DNA of 64,000 nucleotides, from contig JBKHCL010000003.1 in the NCBI GenBank assembly GCA_046541875.1, forward strand, positions 1-64,000. The letters run 5' to 3'. The notes under the pieces were generated by a model, which saw only the letters and a program-made list of their open reading frames with translations, ran no database searches and was not told the DNA's origin. A program made the position numbers and the translations under genes. Positions 18,945 through 27,041 of this stretch are shown in pieces. Numbering within the stretch: position 1 is the first letter of the stretch; the number at the start of each line of letters is the position of its first letter. This DNA is from CAZFPT01 sp046541875. GTDB taxonomy: Bacteria > Planctomycetota > Phycisphaerae > SM23-33.

Positions 18945-20840
18945 ATGACACCGAAGAAACGCGCTGTTTTCGCGATCGTTACCGTGGCTGCCGGCCTTGG
19001 AGCATTCACCACCCCGGCGTTGTCAGGGCAGGAGTTTGCCGTCGGCGTGACGCACCTGGGCCGATCCCTCAACGGGCAGACGGAGGTACCGGCCGGGCTG
19101 TTCGGCACGCACCACTATCCGCTCAGCGAGGAGCGGGTGAAGGAATGGAACATCGAACTGGAGCGGAAGATCTTCTGGCACCTCAATACCAAGCCCGTCG
19201 TGCCCAAGAAGACGCCCCTGTTCATCGAATGCTTCTTCGACCGCTATCAGCCCGCCCTCGTGCTGACCAAGCGCGACGACTGGAAGGAGTACATCGTCAA
19301 CTCGGCCACCAAGTACGCCCAGGCCGCCAAAACCACCGGCCACGACCACATCGTGGAGTTCTGGAACGAGCCCTACCTCAACTGGGCATGCAAGCCCGGC
19401 GTGAACTACGACGGGCGATTCTACAAGACCGACGACGCCAAGCCCGGCGGCCGGGTGACCATCAAAGGACACGACAAACCCACCGAGTATCTCGTGTGGG
19501 ATCGCAAGAAGAAGCTCGCCTGGCGCAACGGCCAGGTAGACTACGTCCGCACGCGGTACATCCCCAAGGACAAGCAGGTCGGCGACGTGTGGAAGCAGGG
19601 CAGCCGCGAGTACAAGATCATCGAACGCTGGTGGGCCAAGGACACCACCCAGAAGCACTACTGGTCCGGCAAGCAGAGCGTGAAATGGTACCTGCAGATG
19701 TTCAAGCCCTTCGCGAAGACCATCAAGACCGTCAATCCGGACGTGACGGTCCTGGGCGGCTGGGGTTTCAACATCTACAACGAGGGGTGGGACTCGTGGC
19801 GCGTGCTGTACAAGCCGCTGATCGATGAATGTCACCCGTGGATGGACGGCATCCACGAACACCACTACGGCGGCGACACGCGCAGGGTGGCCGCCAGCTA
19901 CGAAACCGCCTACGCCTACGCCCTGGGCACCTACGGCAAGAAGCTGCGGTTCTACAACACCGAGACCTCCGGCTGGGCCGACCCCCAGCAGCCCACCGCC
20001 AGGCCGAACCCCAGCGGCAAGGAAGAATCCCACCGCCGGGGCGCGTCGATGTACCTCATGCGGGACATCACGTACCTCATCGCCGTCTGTCCGGACAAGG
20101 CCGCCTCTCGAACCGCCCACTACTGGGGCAACCCCAAGCTCGATTCGATCGGCTTCAAGGCGCTCGCGAAGCTGCGCGGCAAGCTGCTGCACGTCAGCAA
20201 CGGGCTCATGCAGGACATGTGGACCGTCGCCAGCTACGACCAGAAGAACAACCGTGTTTGTGCGGTGGTCTTCTACGACAACCCCGACGGACTCGAGTTT
20301 CCCTTCCACATCCAGGCCCCGATGGGCACGAAGATCAAGGCCGCCCGCATGCTGGTGCCGAAGATCGCCGATGGGGCATACCAGCTCGTCGAGAGCAAGC
20401 TCAAGCACAAGACCGCGTCGCTGTCCCATCGCATCAAGACCGACGGCAAGACGGTGCGCGTCTTCCTGCTGGACCTCGAAGGCCAAGCCGACAAGCTCAA
20501 GCACGTTGTGGAGCAGCAGTACGTCTCCAAGGATGTCGTCACGTCGCTCAAGCCCGGCGCGTCGATGAAGACGAGCATCAAGATTCCGGCCAGGCAACTG
20601 GCGACCAGGCCGACAGCGCGCCTCCGCATCTGTCAGGAAGGCGCGAAAGGTCGGTCGCTCACGGTGAAGGTCAACGGGAAGGAATGTGAATTCGGCGCCC
20701 TGCAAGCCCCCATCGCGGAGTATCCGCTGGGCTCGGCCGACGACGTCCTACAGGCCGACAACACCATCGAGATCACCGCCGGCGACAAGGGTGCCCTGGT
20801 GACCGCGGTGAGCGTGATCCTGACCCATTCGCCGAACTGA
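18945..20840 (+). CDS. Secreted glycoside hydrolase, clan GH-A-like
   Basis: A 631-residue secreted protein. The ATG at 18945 is preceded by CAGGAGGC and leads into a signal peptide ending near TPALSG. The (beta/alpha)8-type marks of retaining clan-A hydrolases are present: VEFWNEPY near residue 140, where the Glu would be acid/base, and LRFYNTETSGW near residue 340, where Glu would be the nucleophile. HEHHYGG lies between them. A lysine-rich insertion of about 90 residues follows WNEP. A beta domain closes the protein. It shares V-P-x-GLFG-x-H, WNEP, EHHY-x-G and YNTE with the lipoprotein at 27042-29825, so the two are diverged paralogues. The exact GH family (39-, 86- or similar) cannot be fixed by eye. 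Confidence 0.75.
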   Translation: MTPKKRAVFAIVTVAAGLGAFTTPALSGQEFAVGVTHLGRSLNGQTEVPAGLFGTHHYPLSEERVKEWNIELERKIFWHLNTKPVVPKKTPLFIECFFDRYQPALVLTKRDDWKEYIVNSATKYAQAAKTTGHDHIVEFWNEPYLNWACKPGVNYDGRFYKTDDAKPGGRVTIKGHDKPTEYLVWDRKKKLAWRNGQVDYVRTRYIPKDKQVGDVWKQGSREYKIIERWWAKDTTQKHYWSGKQSVKWYLQMFKPFAKTIKTVNPDVTVLGGWGFNIYNEGWDSWRVLYKPLIDECHPWMDGIHEHHYGGDTRRVAASYETAYAYALGTYGKKLRFYNTETSGWADPQQPTARPNPSGKEESHRRGASMYLMRDITYLIAVCPDKAASRTAHYWGNPKLDSIGFKALAKLRGKLLHVSNGLMQDMWTVASYDQKNNRVCAVVFYDNPDGLEFPFHIQAPMGTKIKAARMLVPKIADGAYQLVESKLKHKTASLSHRIKTDGKTVRVFLLDLEGQADKLKHVVEQQYVSKDVVTSLKPGASMKTSIKIPARQLATRPTARLRICQEGAKGRSLTVKVNGKECEFGALQAPIAEYPLGSADDVLQADNTIEITAGDKGALVTAVSVILTHSPN

Positions 20841-20893
20841 TCCACGCTGGCGAGCCCCGTCTCGGCGAGATACAATCAGCCCATCGACGCATT

Positions 20894-20924
20894 CTCACCC
20901 TCGGGCCTGGTGCTCGGGGGTGAG
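20894..20924 (+). promoter_or_regulatory. Inverted repeat in the leader of the GH2 gene
   Basis: CTCACCC (20894-20900) and GGGTGAG (20918-20924) can form a 7-bp stem around a 17-base loop, 32 bases before the GH2 start. A TACAAT box lies upstream at 20871-20876 without a clear -35 partner. It may be an operator or an RNA hairpin; no regulator is known. Confidence 0.35.
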
Positions 20925-20956
20925 TGTATTTCCGTTTCCACAACGAGGACGTGACG

Positions 20957-23857
20957 ATGCACCTGGATCTTAACGGCCCGTGGCAGTGCGGGCTGGACCG
21001 TCAATACGACCGGACCGCAACCGTGCCCGGGCTGGCGGGCGACCCGGCGGTGGTCACGCCCGGTGAGCTGTGGTATCGCCGCGAGGTGCATCTGCCCGAG
21101 GGCGAATGGACCCGGGCGACGCTTCGTCTCAACGGGGCACGCTTCGCCCCGCGCGTGTACGTGGATGGAGAGCAGGTCTCCGCGTCGGCCGGTGGAATGG
21201 CCCCGACGCTCCACCGCCTGGAGCACCCCGCCGTGAAGCCCGGGGCAACCGTCACGTTGGAGATCGCCCTGACGAACCTGGACGACCTGCCGACCGACGA
21301 CGCCTCGCGCATCCCGGGGGCGGACCGCTGGCGGAGCAACATCTCCTCGTGCATCTGGGACGACGTCACGCTCATCACCCACCGCGACGCGTGGATTCGC
21401 CGGATCGACGCGAACCCCGACCTCGTCAGCCGATGCGTCGAGCTGACCTGGGACGTCGAAACGCTCGAAGATGGCCAACCGCGGGTGATCGAGTTCCGCC
21501 TGCAGGACGCCGACGGCGTGTTCGTTGCCGATTCCCGTTTCATGCTCGAAGGCCCGTGCGGCAGCGGCGTGATGGAGCTGCCCGAGCACGTCGAGACCTG
21601 GTCGCCCGAGCATCCGACGCTCTACCGCCTGGAAGCCGCCGTCTTCGACGACGATGGCGCTATGGATGTCCGTCGGCGGAACCTTGGCCTGCGGACCTTC
21701 GAGGTCGACGGAAAGCGCTTCAAACTCAACGGGCGCGATGTGACGTTCCGGTCCGGCTCGGTGGTCTGGCACCGCTGGGTGCGGGATCCGGAATCGCACG
21801 ACCTCGCCTGGGACCTGGAATGGTTCGAGCAGAATGTCGCCCGTCGCCTGCTGTCTCACGGCGCCAACGGTCTGCGGTTCCACCTGGGCAGCCCGCCGGA
21901 GGCGTTTCTGGACCTCTGCGACCGGCTCGGGCTGCTGGTACAGGCTGAATGGCTGTTCTTCCACGGGATGAAGGCGTCGCGCGAGAGCCTCATCGAGCAG
22001 TGGGCCGCCTGGCTGGACCTCTGCCGCCGACACCCGTGCGTGGTCATTCACCACCCCTGGAACGAGACCGAGGGCGACGAGCTGAACACCGCGTTCTCGG
22101 CGATCGAGGAGCTTTCGGAGCAGTATCCGCCGCTGGTGATTTCCCATCGCGACGTTCTGCACATTCACAAATACTGGTGGAGCATGTTCGAGAACGTGGG
22201 GGTCTACTACGACGACGCCGAGCAGTTCTCCCAGCCGATCGTGGCCGACGAGTTCGGCGGCAACTACCTCGACGGGTGGTGCAACCCGGGGTTCTACCCG
22301 GCCCTGCGGGGCAGCTTCCTGCGCTTCCTCGGGGTCAAGCAGACCGCCGCAGACCGCCTCTGGCTGCACACCGAAGCGAACGCCCGGATCGCCGAATATT
22401 GGCGACGGATCGGGGCGGCGGGATTCAGCCCGTTCTGCATTCTCGGCCCGCCGGAGGACGGCAACCACCACTTCCTGGGTCCGTTGGCGGAAGGCAACCC
22501 CAAGCCCGTCTGGGACGCCCTGACCGCAGCGTATTCGCCGCGCAGCGTGAGCTTGGAGATCTGGGACCGCAACTATCGGCCGGGCGAGTTGGCCCGCGCG
22601 ACGCTGCACCTGCTGAACGAGTGCGACCAGGCCCACAGACTGCCCATCGCCTGCCGCGTGGTGAACCAGACCACCGGCGAGTTCACCGGCGAGCAGACGC
22701 TCGAACTCACGCTGCCTCCCAACTGCTCGGCCTTTGAGGACATCCAGCTTCAACTGCCCGCCGAGCCAGGCCAATACCGACTGCAGGCAGAGCTGACCGA
22801 CCCGCCCGAGACGGTGACCCACCGGGTGATCTCGCACTGGGACGTGCAGACGTTCTGGCCGGTCGTGCCCGACGGCGTTCGCTCAGCTACCGTGGGGCTC
22901 TGTGGCGACGAAAACGAACTCCGCGCGTTCTGCGAGTCGCTGGGAATCGTCACGGCCGAGGCGACCGATCCGTCGGTGGACGTGATCCTCACCGGACAAT
23001 CCTGCTGGAACCGCATCGCAGCCGGCGGGTGCAACGGGGCGGGGCTGGCTGCGGCGATCGATCGCCAAGCCGGCGTGGTCATGCTGGACGTGGGCCCGCG
23101 CGAGCTGGGGCAGGGCTACCTGGACGGTGACGACCTGGGACCGCTGCAGGGGGGCATGTACATCGCGCACCCCGACGCGGAGGAGTATCCCGTCGTCAAG
23201 GGCGTGAAGCTGCGGTTCGGCGAGCTGCCCGAGCCCGAGTCGCACATTCACCCAGCCCCGGCGGGCGAGCCGCTCTGGTGGAACCTGCCGCGCCGGGCCA
23301 CCTGGTTGTGGAACGGCCTGCGGGGCGGGCTGATCGTACCCGCCCGCGACATGGAGGCGCAGGGTCTGCAGGCCGAGGCGCTGCTGGCCACGTGGACAGC
23401 CCGCGGCGCGGACGCCGCTGCCATCCGCGCCGGCGACTACCACGCATACGAATTGGCCGGCCAATACGCATTCTCCGTCGGCGAAAGCGACGAAGTGCCC
23501 CGCGAATTGCGCCGTCGCGTGCAGTTCCTGGTGGACGACGCGCCCGCGCTGGCCGGCGCGATCAACCCGCACGCCGAGATCCTCCACCACGATCTTTCCG
23601 CGATGCTCGCCGCCGGCGACCAAGGCCAGGCCCGCACGCTCACCCCGCTGGTGAGGGCGGGAAAGGACCTCGTTCGAACTCCGGTGATCGAGATCGAATT
23701 CGCCCCGGGGCAAGGCCGACTGATCTGCTCGCAACTGCTCACCGCCGGGCGACTGGCGGAGGGGTTCGGCAGCGAAGGACCGTTCGGCCTGCGGACCGAC
23801 CCAGGCGCGCAGCAGCTTACGCTGAACCTGCTGGCCCGCGCGCTGCAACGAAGCTGA
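20957..23857 (+). CDS. Glycoside hydrolase family 2-like protein
   Basis: A 966-residue protein without a signal peptide, starting at the ATG at 20957 after GAGGA. It has the GH2 order: jelly-roll sugar-binding domain (VNG/VDG-type surface strands), immunoglobulin-like domain, then a TIM barrel. The acid/base lies in HHPWNETEG near residue 366 and the likely nucleophile in IVADEFGG near residue 431. After the barrel come an Ig-like region and a C-terminal domain with LICSQLLTAGRL that looks like the Rossmann-like tail of some beta-galactosidases. Beta-galactosidase, glucuronidase and mannosidase activities are all possible. The last 145 bases, including the stop codon, are repeated exactly at 24508-24652. 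Confidence 0.85.
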   Translation: MHLDLNGPWQCGLDRQYDRTATVPGLAGDPAVVTPGELWYRREVHLPEGEWTRATLRLNGARFAPRVYVDGEQVSASAGGMAPTLHRLEHPAVKPGATVTLEIALTNLDDLPTDDASRIPGADRWRSNISSCIWDDVTLITHRDAWIRRIDANPDLVSRCVELTWDVETLEDGQPRVIEFRLQDADGVFVADSRFMLEGPCGSGVMELPEHVETWSPEHPTLYRLEAAVFDDDGAMDVRRRNLGLRTFEVDGKRFKLNGRDVTFRSGSVVWHRWVRDPESHDLAWDLEWFEQNVARRLLSHGANGLRFHLGSPPEAFLDLCDRLGLLVQAEWLFFHGMKASRESLIEQWAAWLDLCRRHPCVVIHHPWNETEGDELNTAFSAIEELSEQYPPLVISHRDVLHIHKYWWSMFENVGVYYDDAEQFSQPIVADEFGGNYLDGWCNPGFYPALRGSFLRFLGVKQTAADRLWLHTEANARIAEYWRRIGAAGFSPFCILGPPEDGNHHFLGPLAEGNPKPVWDALTAAYSPRSVSLEIWDRNYRPGELARATLHLLNECDQAHRLPIACRVVNQTTGEFTGEQTLELTLPPNCSAFEDIQLQLPAEPGQYRLQAELTDPPETVTHRVISHWDVQTFWPVVPDGVRSATVGLCGDENELRAFCESLGIVTAEATDPSVDVILTGQSCWNRIAAGGCNGAGLAAAIDRQAGVVMLDVGPRELGQGYLDGDDLGPLQGGMYIAHPDAEEYPVVKGVKLRFGELPEPESHIHPAPAGEPLWWNLPRRATWLWNGLRGGLIVPARDMEAQGLQAEALLATWTARGADAAAIRAGDYHAYELAGQYAFSVGESDEVPRELRRRVQFLVDDAPALAGAINPHAEILHHDLSAMLAAGDQGQARTLTPLVRAGKDLVRTPVIEIEFAPGQGRLICSQLLTAGRLAEGFGSEGPFGLRTDPGAQQLTLNLLARALQRS

Positions 23858-23858
23858 G
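23714..23858 (+). repeat. Direct repeat copy 1 (3' end of GH2 gene)
   Basis: These 145 bases are identical to 24508-24652 (offset 794). The repeat covers the last 47 codons and stop of the GH2 gene plus one base. Identity breaks sharply on both sides: on the left only scattered bases match, on the right it ends directly after TGAG. Confidence 0.95.
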
Positions 23859-23962
23859 ATGCGAGGATGCGACAAGAAAATGTTGGCTCTGAAAACTGGG
23901 TGGCGGTCTAATCAGGTGCATGTCGCGATGGCATATATCTCCGACAGGGAAAGGAATAGAGG

Positions 23963-24322
23963 ATGACGGAAGTTCAGCAGGATCAAGGAAAACGCCGTGG
24001 CCCGGGATTTGTGTTGGCCGTGGTGGCACTGGTGCTTGGAGTAGTCGGCATGGCTGTCTCGGCCATGTCCTTCATCATGAGGGGCCCGGCGATAGTCGGC
24101 GGGCCGTTGGCGGTGATCTCCCTGATTGTCGCGATAGTGTCGTTGGTGATGGGCGCCAAGGGCAGGCGAGGTGCGGCGAGGATTGCCTTGGCTGTGTCGC
24201 TCCTGGCGATCTTTGTAAGCTTCTCGGCAGTGGTGGTCGAATGGCACCGCACAGCCAACGAGGCCGCCCAGCGGTGGCAGAAAGCCAAGGAGAGCGAAGG
24301 CGTCAGCCCTGACGACCTGTGA
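23963..24322 (+). CDS. Small membrane protein of unknown function, DUF4190-like
   Basis: A 119-residue protein with a Lys/Arg-rich N-terminus, two or three strongly hydrophobic helices rich in Val/Ala/Gly and a charged C-terminal tail (WQKAKESEG). The layout of two to three helices with short loops resembles DUF4190-type membrane proteins; no functional residue is visible. ATG at 23963 follows an AGAGG-type site. It lies inside the 649-base segment enclosed by the 145-bp direct repeat and thus splits an operon of glycan genes to which it does not appear to belong. The segment also looks less GC-rich than the genes around it. It may have arrived with the segment. Confidence 0.65.
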   Translation: MTEVQQDQGKRRGPGFVLAVVALVLGVVGMAVSAMSFIMRGPAIVGGPLAVISLIVAIVSLVMGAKGRRGAARIALAVSLLAIFVSFSAVVVEWHRTANEAAQRWQKAKESEGVSPDDL

Positions 24323-24461
24323 CCTGGCCATGAAAAAGTCCACTGGCGGACGACACTTTTCTTCCGGTGATTGGCCGCTGAAAGCGTGGGTGATTCTGGT
24401 ACGTTTTGCGTGTGTCGTTGGGGTTCTCACGCCTGTCCCGCTGGCGTCGAGACCTTGAGAA

Positions 24462-24495
24462 ACCGGCAACCCATGGTATGGCTGGTGTTGTCGGT
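24462..24495 (+). repeat. Inverted repeat next to repeat copy 2
   Basis: ACCGGCAAC (24462-24470) and GTTGTCGGT (24487-24495) can pair over nine positions, one of them G-T, around a 16-base loop. It ends 12 bases before the right-hand copy of the 145-bp repeat, so it may mark the end of the inserted segment. Confidence 0.45.
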
Positions 24496-24507
24496 GCTTG
24501 CTGCCAG

Positions 24508-24652
24508 GGCCGACTGATCTGCTCGCAACTGCTCACCGCCGGGCGACTGGCGGAGGGGTTCGGCAGCGAAGGACCGTTCGGCCTGCGGACCGACCCAGGC
24601 GCGCAGCAGCTTACGCTGAACCTGCTGGCCCGCGCGCTGCAACGAAGCTGAG
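24508..24652 (+). pseudogene. Direct repeat copy 2: truncated duplicate of the GH2 gene end
   Basis: An exact copy of 23714-23858. It encodes the last 47 residues of the GH2 protein and its stop, but has no start or upstream gene body, so it is a gene fragment. The bases that follow (the leader of the GH94 gene) are probably the original downstream neighbour of the GH2 gene, so the segment 23859-24507 looks inserted. Confidence 0.85.
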
Positions 24653-24680
24653 GACCCCCAACCCCCAACTGAGGATGACG

Positions 24681-27038
24681 ATGAACCTGGACAACGGACA
24701 TTTCTCCGCCGACGGCAGAGAGTACATCATCACCGACCCCCACACGCCCCGGCCGTGGCATAATTACCTGGTCAACCGCGTGTATCTCGCGAACATTACG
24801 CAGTACGGGAGCGGGGCGAGCTTCTATCAGCCCACCGGCGAGGGGCTCCGCGCGAACGTTACCGAAGACCCCGACGGCTCCGGCGGCCCGCGTGCGGTGT
24901 ATCTGCGCGATAACGACACGGGCGAGTACTGGTCGCTGACCGGTTGGCCGGGTTGCGAACCAATGGAGCAATGGACCTGCCGCATCGGGTTGGGCTATCA
25001 GGTGAACACATCGAGGCGGTCGGGCATCGAGGCGTCGTGGCGGGTGTTCGTCCCGCAGACCGACGACCCGTGCGAGCTGTGGACGGTGATCGTGACCAAT
25101 CGCTCGGATCGGGCGCGACGGATCAGCGCGATCCCCTACGTCGAGATGCACCTCACCGGCGGCAGCACGCTGATGGACTTCATCTCCGTGCTTGGAGGTC
25201 ATTACGACCCGGAGCACCGGGCCGTGTTCGGGATCAACTCGTGCGTGAAGTTTCCGGACATGTTCAAAGCGGTCTTCGCCAGCGACTCGCCCGTCGCCGG
25301 CGCCACCGTCAGCCGAGATGAGTTCATGGGCCATTATCGCGACTGCCGAAACCCGCTGGCGGTGGAGCGTGGCGACGTGCACAACCCCCAGGCGGGAACC
25401 GAATGGCTGGGCGCGTCGCTGCGTCACGAACTGGAGCTCGCCCCGGGCGAGTCAGCCACCATTCACCTGGTCCTGGGCGTGGTCGACAGCGTCGAGTCGG
25501 GAAAGGCGATGGCGAGCAAATACCTCACCGACGGCGCCGTCGGCCGAGAGTACGACGCCTTGCGAGACCGGGCCGAGGGACTGGTCTCGCGCACGACCGT
25601 CGCCACCGGCGATGAGCAGTTCGACCGCTGGATGAACGTCTGGCTGAAACATCAGTTGGCGTTCGTCGCCCGATGGGGCCGGGTCATCGGCCGGGGGTTC
25701 CGCGACATTCTGCAGGACACGATGGCCCACCGCATCACCGAGCCCGACGTCGCGCGGGACTGCCTGCTGGAGGTGTTCTCCAAGCAGTTTCCCTCGGGCA
25801 AGTGCATCCGCGCATGGCGGCTGCCGACGGGCATCCTGGACCTGCAGGACTACGCCGACTCGCCCAGTTGGATGATCATGGCCCTGTCGATGTACCTCAA
25901 GGAGACCGGCGACTTCTCCGTGCTGGACGAGTCGGTCCCGTTCCTGAACCCGGACGACCCCTACGCCGAGTCGACCTCCGGCGCCAGCGTCTGGGAGCAC
26001 GTGGTCCTCGCCCAACGATACCTGCTGGCCGAGCGGGGCGAGCACGGACTCAGCAAGATCTACTACGGCGACTGGTGCGACACGCTCAACGGCGTGGGTG
26101 TGCGGGGACGCGGCGAAAGCGTGATGCTCTCAATGCAGGTCAAGTGGGGATGCGACCAACTCTCGGAACTGGCCGATCGGCGCGGCGACGAGGCGCTCGC
26201 GCGCGAGATGGCCGACGCATCGGCACAGCTCGACGAAGCGATCAACACCCGCGCCTGGGACGGGGAGTGGTATCTCCGCGCGTTCGACGACGACGCCGTG
26301 CCCGTGGGTACGAGCAATCCGCCGGCCGAGGACGAGGGCGAGGGGACGATCTTCCTGAACCCGCAGAGCTGGGCGCTGATCGCCGGGGTCGCCGACGACG
26401 CCCGTGCCCACTCGGCCATCGCCGCTGTCCGCGAGCAACTGGACACCGGATACGGAAAGGTGCTCAACGCGCCGGCCTACACGCAGCTTCGCCCACGCAT
26501 CGGGCAGATGTCGGCCATGACGCCGGGCTTCTACGAAAACGGAAGCGTGTACGTACACGGCAACTGCTTCTGGCTGTACGCGCTGGCCGTCGCGGGGCGG
26601 GGCGGCGAGGCGTGGGACGCCATCCGCGACATCCTGCCCGACACGCCCAATAAGCCCAATACCGACACCGAACCGTTCGTGATTCCCAACTACTACATCG
26701 GGCCCAACGTCGAACGGCGCAGACAGCGCAACCTCTACCTCTCCGGCTGGCGGACCGGGTCGGCCGCCTGGATCTACTTCACCTGCCTCGAAGAAATCCT
26801 CGGCCTGCGGGCGGAGTACGACGGGCTCGCGATCGATCCGCACCTGCCCGAGGGGTGGACGAATGTCTCGGCCACTCGGCCGTTCCGGGGCGATACCTAT
26901 CGGATCACCCTCGAAAGCACCGGACAAACCGGGGCAGCCGTCCGGCGGATCACGATGAACGGCAAACCCGTCGACGGGACGGTCATTCCGCCCGTCGGTG
27001 ATGGCGGCACGCACAAGGTGCACGTCACGCTGGGCTGA
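24681..27038 (+). CDS. Glycoside hydrolase family 94-like phosphorylase
   Basis: A 785-residue cytoplasmic enzyme of the cellobiose-phosphorylase (GH94, formerly GT36) type, which cleaves beta-linked disaccharides with phosphate to a sugar 1-phosphate. The N-terminal beta-sandwich is followed by an (alpha/alpha)6 barrel. YYGDWCDTLNG near residue 460 fits the GDW-x-D motif that carries the general acid. GFRDILQDTMAH near residue 335 also matches the family. ATG at 24681 has GAGGA at the right distance; an ATG six bases upstream is possible. The long frame extending left into the repeat is not coding. It ends 3 bases before the stop of the convergent lipoprotein gene. Its real partner is probably the GH2 gene upstream. 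Confidence 0.88.
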   Translation: MNLDNGHFSADGREYIITDPHTPRPWHNYLVNRVYLANITQYGSGASFYQPTGEGLRANVTEDPDGSGGPRAVYLRDNDTGEYWSLTGWPGCEPMEQWTCRIGLGYQVNTSRRSGIEASWRVFVPQTDDPCELWTVIVTNRSDRARRISAIPYVEMHLTGGSTLMDFISVLGGHYDPEHRAVFGINSCVKFPDMFKAVFASDSPVAGATVSRDEFMGHYRDCRNPLAVERGDVHNPQAGTEWLGASLRHELELAPGESATIHLVLGVVDSVESGKAMASKYLTDGAVGREYDALRDRAEGLVSRTTVATGDEQFDRWMNVWLKHQLAFVARWGRVIGRGFRDILQDTMAHRITEPDVARDCLLEVFSKQFPSGKCIRAWRLPTGILDLQDYADSPSWMIMALSMYLKETGDFSVLDESVPFLNPDDPYAESTSGASVWEHVVLAQRYLLAERGEHGLSKIYYGDWCDTLNGVGVRGRGESVMLSMQVKWGCDQLSELADRRGDEALAREMADASAQLDEAINTRAWDGEWYLRAFDDDAVPVGTSNPPAEDEGEGTIFLNPQSWALIAGVADDARAHSAIAAVREQLDTGYGKVLNAPAYTQLRPRIGQMSAMTPGFYENGSVYVHGNCFWLYALAVAGRGGEAWDAIRDILPDTPNKPNTDTEPFVIPNYYIGPNVERRRQRNLYLSGWRTGSAAWIYFTCLEEILGLRAEYDGLAIDPHLPEGWTNVSATRPFRGDTYRITLESTGQTGAAVRRITMNGKPVDGTVIPPVGDGGTHKVHVTLG

Positions 27039-27041
27039 TTA

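Noticed and set aside
24406..24651. An 81-codon frame ending in the GH2 duplicate
   Set aside because: Only the repeated part is protein-like; no ribosome site, so treated as a gene fragment.
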